Assembly: GCA_000024525.1 (NCBI GenBank)
Contig: CP001769.1
Coordinates: 2,466,001 to 2,530,000 of the forward strand
Reading direction: 5' to 3'
Origin: Spirosoma linguale DSM 74
Lineage (GTDB): Bacteria; Bacteroidota; Bacteroidia; Cytophagales; Spirosomataceae
DNA length: 64,000 nt
Under the pieces are notes generated by a model. It was not told the DNA's origin, made no database searches, and worked only from the letters and a program-made list of their open reading frames with translations. This document shows, in pieces, positions 34,106-43,488 of the stretch (within the stretch, counting starts at the first letter, position 1; each line of letters begins with the position of its first letter). The translations under genes and the position numbers were made by a program.

Positions 34106-34188
34106 GATAGCAGGCGTTTTTCCCTTTGGATACAGTGCCGATTACTTTGTTACACCTTTGTGCATGATATTTTTAAAATAAAGTCCAC

Positions 34189-34455
34189 GTGTATATACTG
34201 TGGGAGTTAATTATGGTCTCGGCCCTGGGCTATTACCGACAATTTGATACCCAAAATATTCATGACCGGGTGTGTATCGAACCGTTACTTTTGTTGCCCT
34301 TCATTAAAAATAAGTTCAAACACGGGCTCCGTCAAGACATTCACGGCGGATTTGTGCAGATTGTGCTGGTGTTAATTGAGACCGAATTGCTACAGGAAAC
34401 CCGCAATAGTAAGATTTATGCGGCCCATTCGGACAAGGCTGACTCGGGCATTTGA
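34189..34455 (+). pseudogene. Fragment of a LytS-type histidine kinase
   Basis: The 88-residue frame matches only the ATPase N-box part of LytS-family kinases: RVCIEPLLLLPFIKNKFKHG, where family members have PF(V/I)ENAFKHG, then GGFVQIVLVLIETELL and SDKADSGI. The dimerisation domain (HFLFN) and the last ATP-binding segment are gone, and the Glu-Asn pair is mutated. It overlaps the following decayed LytTR regulator by 4 bp, the usual kinase-regulator order. Confidence 0.8.
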
Positions 34456-35119
34456 CGAACTGCCTGGTTGTCGAGGATGAGCCATTAGCTCGTCAAGTCG
34501 TTGAAACCTATATCCACCAGAGCGCGGATTTGCAGCTGGTGAAGAGTTGCACGCATACGTTTGAGGCCTTCGAAGCCCTGACCGCTTATCCGATTGATTT
34601 GATGTTTCTGGATATTGAGTTACCCTCGTTAACCGGTATTGATTTTATTCGTCAGTTGAAACAGCCACCCGCCCTTATGTTTACCACGGCTTATGCCGAC
34701 TATGCGGTAGCGAGTTATGCACTTGAAGCCATTGATTATTTGTTAAAACTGATTACTCACGAACGCTTCAGGCAGAGTATCGATAAATTTTTCAAACGAA
34801 CAGCACCTCCGCCAGCCCCTGCCGCCTATAGCTATTTTAAAGTGGATGGTCAGTTAGTCAAGATGCCACACGGTGATATTTTATACGCGCAATCGGTTAA
34901 GGATTATATTCTGCTGCAAACGGTTGGTTGATCGTTCACCTGACGATGAAGGGCTTGAGTGAGTTGCTGCCTGAAGGTCAGTTTCGACGCATCCACCGCA
35001 CGTATCTGGTGAATTTAGCCCATGTAACGAAAGTAGGCCGACAAGCGGTTCAATTGGGAGAGGTGCGCCTTCCGATTGGTGAGAGTTATCGGAACTGCCT
35101 AAATGACTTTTTGAATTAA
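34452..35119 (+). pseudogene. LytTR response regulator with frameshift
   Basis: The receiver (CLVVEDEPLARQVVE, MFLDIELPSLTG, MFTTAYADYAV) is followed by IDYLLKLI, in which the conserved Lys-Pro is Lys-Leu. The LytTR domain begins (YSYFKVDGQLVKMPHGDILY) and breaks at 34929-34931 (TGA after LLQTVG). The rest (IVHLTMKGLSELLPEGQF, RIHRTYLVNLAHV, LPIGESYRNCLNDFLN) continues in another frame to 35119. One single-base change would restore it. The start is TTG at 34452. With its kinase in pieces, it is probably dead. Confidence 0.82.
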
Positions 35120-35181
35120 CGAGCGTTAACCGTAACCGAGACTTTGTATTATTTTCAACGTGCTCTATAGCCTTTCCAAAG

Positions 35182-36156
35182 TTGAGATTGGCACAGTTAT
35201 ATATAATTTTCGCCGTTGGTACTTTTTCTTTTCTTTTAATAGGTATCCTATATCTATTTTATGGCCGATCTCCTTTGGAAAACGTGAAAAAAGTCAATAT
35301 TTACCCTATCATTTCTAAGTCCCAAAAGCCACATATTCTTCAATGGGTCGGGTTGATAGTTATTACGTTTTTCTTTTTAGGTTTTTTAGGGTTGGCGATT
35401 GCAGATGTCAGTTGGGCCTCATTTAATATAACCGCCATATTTTATATGATTGTGTTAAATGTAACGCTTCATGCTATGTTCTTTAAAAAAATATACTACT
35501 TAAGCGCTGATAAAATAGTTATTGCAGATTATAAAAACGAATACATCAGTGAGTTGCCAGTTAATGAAATTGAAAAATGGAACTATTACTCCAATGAAAG
35601 AGAAGATTGCTTAGTTGTATCAGGTCGATACGCTAGCATCGTAATTGACAAATATAAATACAAGAATTTTGAAGAAATATTAGCGTTTTTTACAAATTCT
35701 AGTTTATCAAGAGATAACAATCTGAAGAGTTCTGAAGTAAAAAATGAGGTAACACAAGAAGTTTCCATATACGCTTTTTATTTATCTTTATCTATAGCTT
35801 TCATTTTAAATTTTATGTTCTGGATCATCACTCATTCTAAAAGTGGTTCAACAGAAATACAACATTTCCAAGGACACATTCAGACAATAGAGACTTTCAG
35901 TAAAAGTAGTTCTGTCAGAGTTCATCTAACTGAATATTCTTCGTTCTCATTTAGGCTTGATGCAGACGCTGTAAAGAAGTATAGTTTAACAAATAAAGCT
36001 GAGTTAATAGGAAAGCCAGTTAGAATTGGGATTTTTAAAAGTGACTATGATTGGAAGGTAAATAATAAAACAATCCGGATGCTTGACTTGAACACTACTC
36101 CTTACCTTGATGCCGTGAGTTTTGAGTTTACAAAAAATGATTTATATTTAAATTAG
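35182..36156 (+). CDS. AT-rich membrane protein, unknown function
   Basis: The 324-residue frame starts with TTG 35182 (no better ATG near) and has membrane helices at about 6-28, 52-75, 80-98 and 196-216, with soluble regions between. The C-terminal 100 residues look beta-rich (GHIQTIETF, RVHLTEYSSFSFRL, IGKPVRIGIF). Base composition is clearly more AT-rich than its neighbours, suggesting a foreign origin. No family recognised. It lies directly after a decayed regulator. Confidence 0.7.
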   Translation: MRLAQLYIIFAVGTFSFLLIGILYLFYGRSPLENVKKVNIYPIISKSQKPHILQWVGLIVITFFFLGFLGLAIADVSWASFNITAIFYMIVLNVTLHAMFFKKIYYLSADKIVIADYKNEYISELPVNEIEKWNYYSNEREDCLVVSGRYASIVIDKYKYKNFEEILAFFTNSSLSRDNNLKSSEVKNEVTQEVSIYAFYLSLSIAFILNFMFWIITHSKSGSTEIQHFQGHIQTIETFSKSSSVRVHLTEYSSFSFRLDADAVKKYSLTNKAELIGKPVRIGIFKSDYDWKVNNKTIRMLDLNTTPYLDAVSFEFTKNDLYLN

Positions 36157-36203
36157 CACTTCGACTAGCAATTTTCCCCTAATGCCTCATTTCACTAAAC
36201 GTC

Positions 36204-36285
36204 CAGTTTGATAATCAGAAACATGAATGCTTTTACGTCTCATGTGGGAGCGTTTTTTATAACTCAATCAGTCGCATAGGGTTCA
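36204..36285 (+). repeat. Dispersed intergenic repeat, copy 2
   Basis: Reads CAGTTTGATAATCAGAAACA, then TGAATGCTTTTACGTCTCAT, GTGGGAGCGTTTTTTATAAC and TCAATCAGTCGCATAGG. It lies 47 bp after the AT-rich gene and carries a T-run after the GGGAGCG arm, so it could act as a terminator for that gene. Confidence 0.65.
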
Positions 36286-36324
36286 ATTTGTGAATCGACT
36301 TGAGAAAATTTGATAGCTTTCAAT

Positions 36325-36756
36325 CTATTCGAGAACAATAGGATTTTCTAACCAGGGTGCAAACGTTGTTTTCATTTGTTTGCTTAACTCGCTAACAGAT
36401 AATGGCTTTGGTATGCAGGCGGTGGCACCAAAAGAGATTAAATCTTTATCCTGATCAGGCAAGGATGTAAACATAATAACTGGGACCTGCTTCCAGAGAG
36501 GATGTTGACGCATCGTTTTTAAAACCTCGACTCCATTCATTAGCGGCATATTAATATCCATAAGGACCATCCAAAGCACTCTTTCTGAGCCTTTTTCGGC
36601 CAATTCTTGCTTTAAGTAGTCAATGAAATCGCTTCCATTTGCAAATTCGACCACTGGGTACGAGCTTCTTAGTTGATGAAGTGCCTGACGGATAAAATAC
36701 CGGTCATCTTCATCATCATCGACCAACACGAAAGCGGGAGTTTGCTTATCTGCCAT
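36325..36756 (-). CDS. Single-domain response regulator
   Basis: The 143-residue receiver has VLVDDDEDDRYF, the phosphoacceptor in VLMDINMPLMNG, MFTS and the lysine in ACIPKPLS. It has the Rcp-like DDDEDDRYFI start and no output domain. A decayed paralogue lies 103 bp upstream on the same strand, so the pair may come from a duplication. Confidence 0.92.
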   Translation of the reverse strand: MADKQTPAFVLVDDDEDDRYFIRQALHQLRSSYPVVEFANGSDFIDYLKQELAEKGSERVLWMVLMDINMPLMNGVEVLKTMRQHPLWKQVPVIMFTSLPDQDKDLISFGATACIPKPLSVSELSKQMKTTFAPWLENPIVLE

Positions 36757-36858
36757 GATCTCAAAATAGTCGTTTTGGTATACTCTTGGGAATGTCAGCC
36801 GCTGCTGTATGTTATATCTAAAAAACCTATGAACATATAAGGTTCACAGACTTCAATT

Positions 36859-37272
36859 TTACTGGTAGTCAGTTAGATCCCAATCGTCTTTTAATCGGCC
36901 ATCAATTTTAGCTAAAGGATTGATAGCTAGTCGGTTGTCTATGTAATCATTAATACCTTAGTTTTTGACTTTTTCTATATCTTCGGTCTCTCTGGAGGTA
37001 TAGAACTCCATGACTGGTACAATTTGGTAAGTTTTGGAGGTGCGCACGATTTTTAGTCACTCAAAGCCATTGAGACGAGACATTTTTAAATCTAAAAGTA
37101 TCAAACAGAGTTGTAATTCTGACTGGTCAAGAAATTGACTTAAATATAGGCCGTCAACTGCAAATCTGACCTTGGTTTGCGGACAGCATTTGTCAAAAGC
37201 TATTCTTAATAAGAATCGCTCATCTTCGTTATCATTAGCAACGAAAACGGACTTGACATTAAGTTGGCCCAT
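36859..37272 (-). pseudogene. Response regulator with two in-frame stops
   Basis: The frame opens with ATG 37272 (MGQLNVKSVFVANDNEDERF; LILLDLKMSRLNGFE), stops at TGA (37054-37056), resumes in the same frame as LKIVRTSKTYQIVPVMEFYT, stops at TAA (36958-36960) and resumes as GINDYIDNRLAINPLAKIDG to the final stop at 36859. The total of about 137 codons equals a normal receiver. The catalytic lysine region is degraded. Two nonsense codons without frameshift indicate point-mutation decay. Confidence 0.8.
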
Positions 37273-37355
37273 TAATAGTTATGTTGATTACTTTAAAGAA
37301 ACCGATCTAGCCACTACAGCTCACTCAGTCGCCTACGGGCCAAACTCGTCTACTA

Positions 37356-37380
37356 GAGAGTACTCTCAAAAGTGTACTCT
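37356..37380. promoter_or_regulatory. Palindromes upstream of the TonB receptor
   Basis: GAGAGTACTCTC (37356-37367) is a perfect 12-bp palindrome, followed by a related half GTGTACTCT (37372-37380). They lie about 130-150 bp before the receptor start and could bind a dimeric regulator. Confidence 0.35.
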
Positions 37381-37509
37381 TATACCCTTAACCGGGTAGG
37401 TTGCATTAATTACTTTTTAATTGAAACTTGCAATTTGGTAATATTGGCTTAACAGCTATCATCTGGATAAAGGAGAATTTTGCGTTGTTATTCACCAATT
37501 TATCTCCCG

Positions 37510-40500
37510 ATGAGATTACTTGTAACAACATCAATAGCTGTATTATTCCTTTTTTGTGCTGGTTTGACGACCTGGGCTCAGGTAACGACCAGCGGACTTA
37601 GCGGTCGGATCACTGACGCTAAAAATGAAGCACTTGTAGGCGCCACTGTTCAGGCAACTTACACGCCCACCGGCACCAAATATGCCGCCGTAACCGATGT
37701 GGAAGGACGCTACCGGATCAATAACATGAATGCGGGTGGGCCTTACGAACTAGTAGTAACCTACGTTAGCTATAAAACCGAAACCCGTTCGGACATTACG
37801 CTACAGCTTGGCGAAACGACCAATTTGAACATCACCCTTCAGGACGCCAGTACCCAACTCTCGGAGGTTGTAGTGAAAGCAAACCGGGAAGGCGAACGCC
37901 AGGGCGCGGGCATTAGTGTCAACAGCGAGACGATTCGGCGGTTACCGACCATCTCCCGCAGCCTGACCGACATGACGCGGCTGACACCCCAGGTTAGTAA
38001 CAACAACTCCTTTGCGGGCACCAACTTCCGCTACAACAACGTCACCATCGACGGCGCTATTAACAACGACGCCATTGGATTCAGCCCTTCGCTGGGTGGC
38101 TCAACGGGCACTACGGGGCAACCTGGTTCCAGCACACGTACCAACCCGGTTAGTCTGGATGCTATTCAGGACATTCAGGTAGCCGTAGCTCCTTTTGACG
38201 TTCGATTAGGTAACTTCCTGGGTGGTTCGGTCAATGCCGTTACCCGCAGCGGTACCAACCAGGTAACGGGTTCTGTTTACGGCTTTGGCCGTAATGCCGC
38301 CCTGACGGGTGCGTGGAACGGTGCTTCCAATGCCAAAGAGAAACTACCCAGCACCTTCCACGAGTATCAGACGGGCGTTCGGGTCGGTTTTCCGCTGATC
38401 AAGAACAAACTGTTCTTCTTTACCAACGAAGAGATCACCCGTCGGCAGGACCCCGTCCAGTTTCAGGCCGGTTCACCCAGTTCGCTCATCAAAGATGCGG
38501 CACTGGCTCAGCAACTGAGCGATTTTGTGAAAGCCAATTACGGTCTCGATGCTGGCTCGTATGGTGACTACGCCATATACTCCAATAGCACCAAGTTCTT
38601 CAACCGGCTGGACTGGAACATCAACGACAAAAACCAGTTGACCATCCGCAACAACACGGTTTTCTCGGAAGCGACTAACCTGGAGCGCGATGCGGCCAAC
38701 TTCCGCTTCGGTAGTATCGACTTCAAACAGGTCAACAACCAGAGCAGCACCGTGGCCGAACTAAAAAGCCAGTTCAGCGGCCGGGCGTCAAACAGTCTGA
38801 TTTTAGGGTACTCCAGCATCCACGACTACCGCAATACGCTGTCCAACGTGCGCACGTTCCCCCAGGTTGAGATCGGCTACAATGGCGGTACCATCTTTCT
38901 GGGCAACGACCGGGAGGCTTCCATTTTCAACCTGCGTCAGAAAACCTTCGAGCTCACCGACAACTTTACCTTCTACCTGGGCAAAAACACGTTTACGGTG
39001 GGTACGCACAACGAGTTTTACACCATCGACTATGGCTTTGTCAACTCGCCCAATGGTCGGATTTCGTACCGCAACCCGACTGAATTCCTGGCTAAACTAC
39101 CCAACCGGGTTCGGGGTTCGTATCCCTTCGCCGATGGCACCAACAACCTCGACAACCAGTTTAACAACCCCTATGCCCACTTCAATGTCAACCTGCTCAG
39201 CTTCTATGTACAGGATGATATTCAGGTATCGGATCGGCTGAAACTGTCGCCGGGTGTGCGTCTGGACTACACCGGCCTACCCAATAAACCAACGCTCAGT
39301 CCGCTGGTAACCGGGTCGGCCGGCGACCCGACCAACCTGGGCCGAACCTACAGCTTCACCCCGCTTAACCAGATCGCCAATAGCTACCTCAACAACGTTC
39401 AGATTTCGCCCCGCCTTGGCTTCACCTTCGATGTCAATGGCGACAAGAGCCTGGTTGTTCGGGGGGGAACAGGCCTGTTCACGGGCCGTATTCCGTTTGC
39501 CTGGCTGGGCTATGCCTTCTACAATAATGGGGTAGGCTATGGCGCGTACGATTTCAACAACAACGCAACGGCCACGACGAAGCTGGTGGGTGATCCGCTC
39601 GTTGCGAACGGCGGTCTGCTGATCAACAACAACCCGGCCAACGGGGGCGTGACGCGTACACAGGTCGATTTGATTGACAACAACTTCAAGATGCCGCAGA
39701 TGTTCCGTAACAATCTGGCCGTTGATTATGTGGTAGGCGGCTATAAACTCACGGTAGAAGGCCTGTACACAAAGGTGATCCAGGACCTGAAATTTCAACA
39801 GGTTAATACGAAGGATGTGGTTCGGTACTACAGCTACGATACCCAGCAGCAACAGCCCATTTATGTGGCCGCTAATGGCTCAGCGGGTGCACAGCGTATC
39901 GACAACAACTTTGCCAACGCTTATCTGCTCTCTAACACGAACAAGGGATACCGCTACAGCCTGACGGGACAAATTCAGCGGAACTTCCCATTCGGATTCG
40001 GCTTCTCAACGGCTTATACCTACGGCAAGTCGTTCGACCTGACCAACGGTATCCGCAACTCGATGGAATCGAACTGGCAGTTAAACCAGTCGCTGACGCC
40101 GAACGATCCGCAACTCTCGTACTCGAACTTCGATATCCGCCACCGCATTGTTGGTACCGTTAACTACCGCCAGGTCTGGAATCCCAGGAATGCAACGACG
40201 GTAACGCTGTTCTACTCGTTGCAATCGGGCACGCCTTTTTCGTGGGGCTATGTTAACTCGACCATCGATGGTACCGGACAGGCTAACAGCTTAGCCTATA
40301 TCCCCCGTGACCTGACCGAAGCCCAGAAACTGCTGCCAACGGGTACCCAAGCCAGCGACTTTATGGCGTTCGTTGAATCAGATTCGTATCTGAAAACCCG
40401 AAAAGGAAACTTCACCGAACGCAATGCCGGTCGTACGCCCTGGAATAACACTATGGACCTGCGTTTCCTGCATGAGTTCAAGCTGAAAGGTCGTCAGTCG

Positions 40501-40734
40501 GTGCAGATCAGCTACGACATCATCAACTTCCTGAACCTGCTGGATAAGACCCTGGGGTACTCTTACTTTTCACCCAACACGTTCAATTCGACAGCTTCCA
40601 TTGGTCTGGCACGGGCCACCAACCCAACCAGTGGCGACCCGACCTTTACCTGGACGGCTCCATCAGCTCCCTACTCCATCGATCCGCTGGGCTCACGCTG
40701 GCAGATGCAGCTTGGGGCGCGGTACTCTTTTTAG
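37510..40734 (+). CDS. TonB-dependent receptor with carboxypeptidase-regulatory-like domain (Oar-like)
   Basis: The 1074-residue protein has a signal peptide (TTWA-QVTT), an N-terminal carboxypeptidase-regulatory-like domain (about 28-110: GLSGRITDAKNEALVGATV), a plug domain (about 120-250, GAGISVNSETIRRLPTISR, RYNNVTIDGA) and a large barrel ending QMQLGARYSF. It is of the Oar type, which in other bacteria handles large or protein substrates. An alternative TTG start at 37480 follows a good AAAGGAG sequence (37469-37475) and would add 10 residues; I favour ATG 37510, which begins the signal peptide. It is a single-gene unit without a SusD partner. Confidence 0.92.
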   Translation: MRLLVTTSIAVLFLFCAGLTTWAQVTTSGLSGRITDAKNEALVGATVQATYTPTGTKYAAVTDVEGRYRINNMNAGGPYELVVTYVSYKTETRSDITLQLGETTNLNITLQDASTQLSEVVVKANREGERQGAGISVNSETIRRLPTISRSLTDMTRLTPQVSNNNSFAGTNFRYNNVTIDGAINNDAIGFSPSLGGSTGTTGQPGSSTRTNPVSLDAIQDIQVAVAPFDVRLGNFLGGSVNAVTRSGTNQVTGSVYGFGRNAALTGAWNGASNAKEKLPSTFHEYQTGVRVGFPLIKNKLFFFTNEEITRRQDPVQFQAGSPSSLIKDAALAQQLSDFVKANYGLDAGSYGDYAIYSNSTKFFNRLDWNINDKNQLTIRNNTVFSEATNLERDAANFRFGSIDFKQVNNQSSTVAELKSQFSGRASNSLILGYSSIHDYRNTLSNVRTFPQVEIGYNGGTIFLGNDREASIFNLRQKTFELTDNFTFYLGKNTFTVGTHNEFYTIDYGFVNSPNGRISYRNPTEFLAKLPNRVRGSYPFADGTNNLDNQFNNPYAHFNVNLLSFYVQDDIQVSDRLKLSPGVRLDYTGLPNKPTLSPLVTGSAGDPTNLGRTYSFTPLNQIANSYLNNVQISPRLGFTFDVNGDKSLVVRGGTGLFTGRIPFAWLGYAFYNNGVGYGAYDFNNNATATTKLVGDPLVANGGLLINNNPANGGVTRTQVDLIDNNFKMPQMFRNNLAVDYVVGGYKLTVEGLYTKVIQDLKFQQVNTKDVVRYYSYDTQQQQPIYVAANGSAGAQRIDNNFANAYLLSNTNKGYRYSLTGQIQRNFPFGFGFSTAYTYGKSFDLTNGIRNSMESNWQLNQSLTPNDPQLSYSNFDIRHRIVGTVNYRQVWNPRNATTVTLFYSLQSGTPFSWGYVNSTIDGTGQANSLAYIPRDLTEAQKLLPTGTQASDFMAFVESDSYLKTRKGNFTERNAGRTPWNNTMDLRFLHEFKLKGRQSVQISYDIINFLNLLDKTLGYSYFSPNTFNSTASIGLARATNPTSGDPTFTWTAPSAPYSIDPLGSRWQMQLGARYSF

Positions 40735-40760
40735 TGCCTACACTTTTATCTAAAAAAAGC

Positions 40761-40806
40761 TTGATCGTCAATCCGGGCGTTAACTAGTCCCCGGATTGAC
40801 GATCAA
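40761..40806. terminator. 17-bp inverted repeat after the TonB receptor
   Basis: Arms 40761-40777 and 40790-40806 are exact reverse complements with a 12-base loop. It lies 26 bp after the receptor stop. The remainder of the 318-bp gap to 41053 contains the next hairpin and no gene. Confidence 0.7.
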
Positions 40807-40845
40807 CTTGCATCGTATGCGACTGATAGAATTTGACAAGTATTA

Positions 40846-40910
40846 AAAGGTGTAATCTCCTTTAATGCTCCTACCCGAAACGAGGGAGCATTAAAGGAGA
40901 TTACACCTTT
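40846..40910. terminator. 26-bp perfect inverted repeat between convergent genes
   Basis: Arms 40846-40871 and 40885-40910 are exact reverse complements with a 13-base loop. With the hairpin at 40761 it separates the plus-strand receptor from the minus-strand aspartyl-protease-like gene. Confidence 0.78.
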
Positions 40911-41052
40911 GTGGTTAATTTTTGTCAGATTGACTAGTAGGTAAGGCTATTTTACCCACAACTCGGTTAGAGCTTAGAAATAAGCTTAATAGAATAACAC
41001 ACGATTTTCCAAAACTGATTACTTCAGCGTCCCGGGGGCAGGCATGCCCTCT

Positions 41053-42045
41053 TTACTTCTCAAACCTAATCAAGTCGTTGTTATAGTCAATCTGCACTTT
41101 GAAGTATTGCAGGAACGAACCTCCAATTGCCCCTTTCACCGGTTTATCCATTGAGCTAGCCATTCTCCGCCAAACCTCGTCGTCGCGGCTCGCAAACCAA
41201 ACGGGGCCCGCCACCAGAGTTCCAATTTGAACCTGGGGAACTTCAATCAAATCAGAGCCAGTTAATTCACCCTTTTCAAGAACGCGCCAGTCGGGATGTC
41301 GTTGCCGCCAGGTGTCGAAAATACTTTTGGCAATAAAGGAGCCAGCCACCGAAGATCGACTTGTTCCAAGACCGACTTTGCCGGCTTCACTGAGAATAAA
41401 GGAAGCTCCCGTATCAAACAACATATCAACCTTATCACCGTCAACAGACAAGCTCATTCTAGGGTGTGCAAATTGTTTGTTACCTGACTTTTCCCTCTTA
41501 AAGCTTAGTTTCTGTATGTTTTTGTCCCCGGAGTTTTCCCCAAGCGGGGCATTGATCATGATTTTGCCTGCCTGATAGTCGAAAATCCAGGCATGACCAA
41601 TAAAAAAGAACTGGCCCAGGAACACATCATGAGGTATATAGGTAGTAAATGAACTACTAGTGGCTTGATCGGCCACTTCGAAGAAGGAGTTTTGTTCATA
41701 AGCTCTAAAGTAAGGATTAAGTTTAGGCTTAGGAATGACTGGATTGTCATAAATTTCCTGCGTTAGAATATAATCAGTTGTTTCATTTTTGATAGTCACA
41801 TGAGCAATCTTACTGTCCATCTTAAGCCGACCGACGGTCTTAGGATAAATTGCCGTATAGCCACCTCCTGTATCACAGAGGCCCAGTAGGGTATCGCCAT
41901 TAAGGGCCGGTATTTTCAGGTAAAAGCGTCCCTCCATGAGTATTGATGGTAAATAAGTTGGCCCAGTGGCTTGTTGAGAAAAACATTGATTGGGTACCTG
42001 CCAGATGAGTAGCGTGCTAAGAAAGGAGATAAGAAGCGATTTCAT
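41053..42045 (-). CDS. Secreted aspartyl-protease-like protein with two DTG motifs
   Basis: I start at ATG 42045 (MKSLLISFLSTLLIW), giving a signal peptide ending CFS-QQ; the frame to 42069 adds eight residues before it. The 330-residue product has DTG at about residue 56 (LLGLCDTGGGYTAIY) and again near 210 (MLFDTGASFILSE), each followed by the hydrophobic-Gly pattern of retropepsin-like lobes. Two catalytic motifs in one chain would allow an internal pseudo-dimer like pepsin. A periplasmic proteolytic role is inferred. The C-terminal part (AIGGSFLQYFKVQIDYNND) is typical of bacterial aspartyl proteases. Confidence 0.75.
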   Translation of the reverse strand: MKSLLISFLSTLLIWQVPNQCFSQQATGPTYLPSILMEGRFYLKIPALNGDTLLGLCDTGGGYTAIYPKTVGRLKMDSKIAHVTIKNETTDYILTQEIYDNPVIPKPKLNPYFRAYEQNSFFEVADQATSSSFTTYIPHDVFLGQFFFIGHAWIFDYQAGKIMINAPLGENSGDKNIQKLSFKREKSGNKQFAHPRMSLSVDGDKVDMLFDTGASFILSEAGKVGLGTSRSSVAGSFIAKSIFDTWRQRHPDWRVLEKGELTGSDLIEVPQVQIGTLVAGPVWFASRDDEVWRRMASSMDKPVKGAIGGSFLQYFKVQIDYNNDLIRFEK

Positions 42046-42265
42046 CCAAGTCAGCTTTATAGGTGCCATTAAGTAAAGCGATGAGTTGCCCTGTCTTTTC
42101 TATAAAATAAAACAAGTAAGTAGAGTAAGTCAATCAGTAAGCCCGTTAAATTGATTGACCTGGCCCAGATTTATCCTGCTCCTTCTTCCGTAGCATGAGT
42201 AATTAAGGGGTGGCTAATAGCTCCCCTTCAGAATGATTAATCGTAGACCCATTGACGCCCCGGAA

Positions 42266-42357
42266 GCCGATACATAAACGTCTCTTCGTCTTAAGCCCGG
42301 GCGTTTTTGCGAGACACTAGTTTTTAACATCTGTCCAACACTACACGTAGCATACGT
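42266..42357 (+). repeat. Dispersed intergenic repeat, copy 3 (long form)
   Basis: Reads GATACATAAACGTCTCTTCG, then GGGCGTTTTTGCGAGACACT, AGTTTTTAACATCTGTCCAA and CACTACACGTAGCATACG. It fills the gap between the hxlR-like gene's 3' end (42376) and the upstream side of the aspartyl-protease gene. The rest of that 330-bp gap shows nothing else. Confidence 0.7.
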
Positions 42358-42375
42358 TATCTCCAGGATAAGCTT

Positions 42376-42801
42376 CTATTGCACTATAGGTACCTCATCA
42401 TGTGAAATTACTAACGGCTCTTGCAGAATGATCTCCCGGTGCCGTTCGCCCCAGTCAGCCAGAACACCAATGATCTCTTTAGTCGAAGCGCCATAGTCGG
42501 TCAACTCATAGATCACGGTGATCGGTTTGTCAGTTTTGACCGACCTTTTTACCAATCGGTTCATTTCCATCTCCTTCAATTCCCTGCTGAGGACCTTTCC
42601 AGATATCCCGCATACATCCCGAAGGAGGTCCGAATAGCGTTTAGGACCATATAGCAGACCTGCGATGATACGTATCTTCCATTTACCTCCTAAGACATAC
42701 ATGGCATCATGAATACTCAGGATTGCTTTTTTACAATCGTGCGTTGGGGTTGGGGTTAGTTTTAACATGGTTACCTTTTTGTCACTATTACTTTTTGCCA
42801 T
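42376..42801 (-). CDS. HxlR-family transcriptional regulator
   Basis: The 141-residue winged-helix protein has the family cysteine in THDCKKAIL, YVLGGKWKIRIIAGLL, the segment KVLSRELKEMEMNRLVKR and ELTDYGAS. The divergent nitroreductase gene begins 45 bp away, a common HxlR target pair. A palindrome covers its own start codon, suggesting autorepression. Confidence 0.92.
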   Translation of the reverse strand: MAKSNSDKKVTMLKLTPTPTHDCKKAILSIHDAMYVLGGKWKIRIIAGLLYGPKRYSDLLRDVCGISGKVLSRELKEMEMNRLVKRSVKTDKPITVIYELTDYGASTKEIIGVLADWGERHREIILQEPLVISHDEVPIVQ

Positions 42802-42813
42802 TTAGTGACAAAA
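42777..42813. promoter_or_regulatory. Palindromic operator over the hxlR start codon
   Basis: TTTTGTCACTA (42777-42787) and TAGTGACAAAA (42803-42813) are exact reverse complements 15 bp apart. The hxlR ATG (42799-42801) lies inside, and the nitroreductase start is 34 bp beyond. This is a plausible site for an HxlR dimer controlling both genes. Confidence 0.65.
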
Positions 42814-42846
42814 GTAAACTGATATTACTGAATTTTGCCGAAACAA

Positions 42847-43488
42847 ATGACAGAAATAATGAATGTTATCGAAAATCTGGAATGGCGTTATGCCACCAAA
42901 AAATTCAGCAACGAAAAAGTTTCGGCAAAAGATCTGACAAAAATTCTTGAAGCCACCAATCTTTCGGCTTCGTCTACCGGTCTCCAGCCATATCGCATCT
43001 TTATCATAGAAAATGATGCCCTTCGAAAAGAACTTGCCGAGGGCTCCTTCAATTCTCAGATCTCGGAGTCGTCGCATCTGTTGGTGTTTGCGGCTTTTGA
43101 TAAAGTAACAGCAGATCACATTAGTGCCTACATCGCTCATATCGCGAGTGAACGAGGCATTCCTGTCGAGGCATTAGCTGATTTTAAGGCGGCATTGATA
43201 GGGGGACTTCTGTCAAGATCTGATGAGGAAAACTCGGCATGGGCGGCTAGACAAGCCTATATCGCTTTAGGTACAGCATTGATCGCTGCAGCTGAATTGA
43301 AAATAGATTCAACGCCCATGGAAGGCTTTGATGCGACCAAATTTGACGCCTTACTAGGCTTACAAGAGAAAGGTCTAAAGTCGGTCGTTGTGCTTGCGAT
43401 CGGATATCGTGATCAGGATAATGACCACTTCGCTAAATTGAAAAAAGTCAGACTCCCGCTGACTGACTTCGCTACTTTCTTTAATTGA
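42847..43488 (+). CDS. Nitroreductase-family NAD(P)H oxidoreductase
   Basis: The 213-residue flavoprotein (start ATG 42847; ATG 42859 is also possible) has the FMN-binding pattern WRYATKKFSNEKVSAKDL, SSTGLQPYRIFII, the GLLSRSDEENSAWAARQAYIA helix and LGLQEKGLKSVVVLAIGYR. NfsB-like enzymes reduce nitroaromatics, quinones and flavins using FMN. Divergent HxlR control fits induction by electrophiles. The gene is followed by a 21-bp hairpin. Confidence 0.92.
   Translation: MTEIMNVIENLEWRYATKKFSNEKVSAKDLTKILEATNLSASSTGLQPYRIFIIENDALRKELAEGSFNSQISESSHLLVFAAFDKVTADHISAYIAHIASERGIPVEALADFKAALIGGLLSRSDEENSAWAARQAYIALGTALIAAAELKIDSTPMEGFDATKFDALLGLQEKGLKSVVVLAIGYRDQDNDHFAKLKKVRLPLTDFATFFN

Noticed and set aside
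34452..35119. Programmed ribosomal frameshift in the LytTR regulator
   Set aside because: No slippery heptamer at the break, and the paired kinase is also broken, so decay is simpler.
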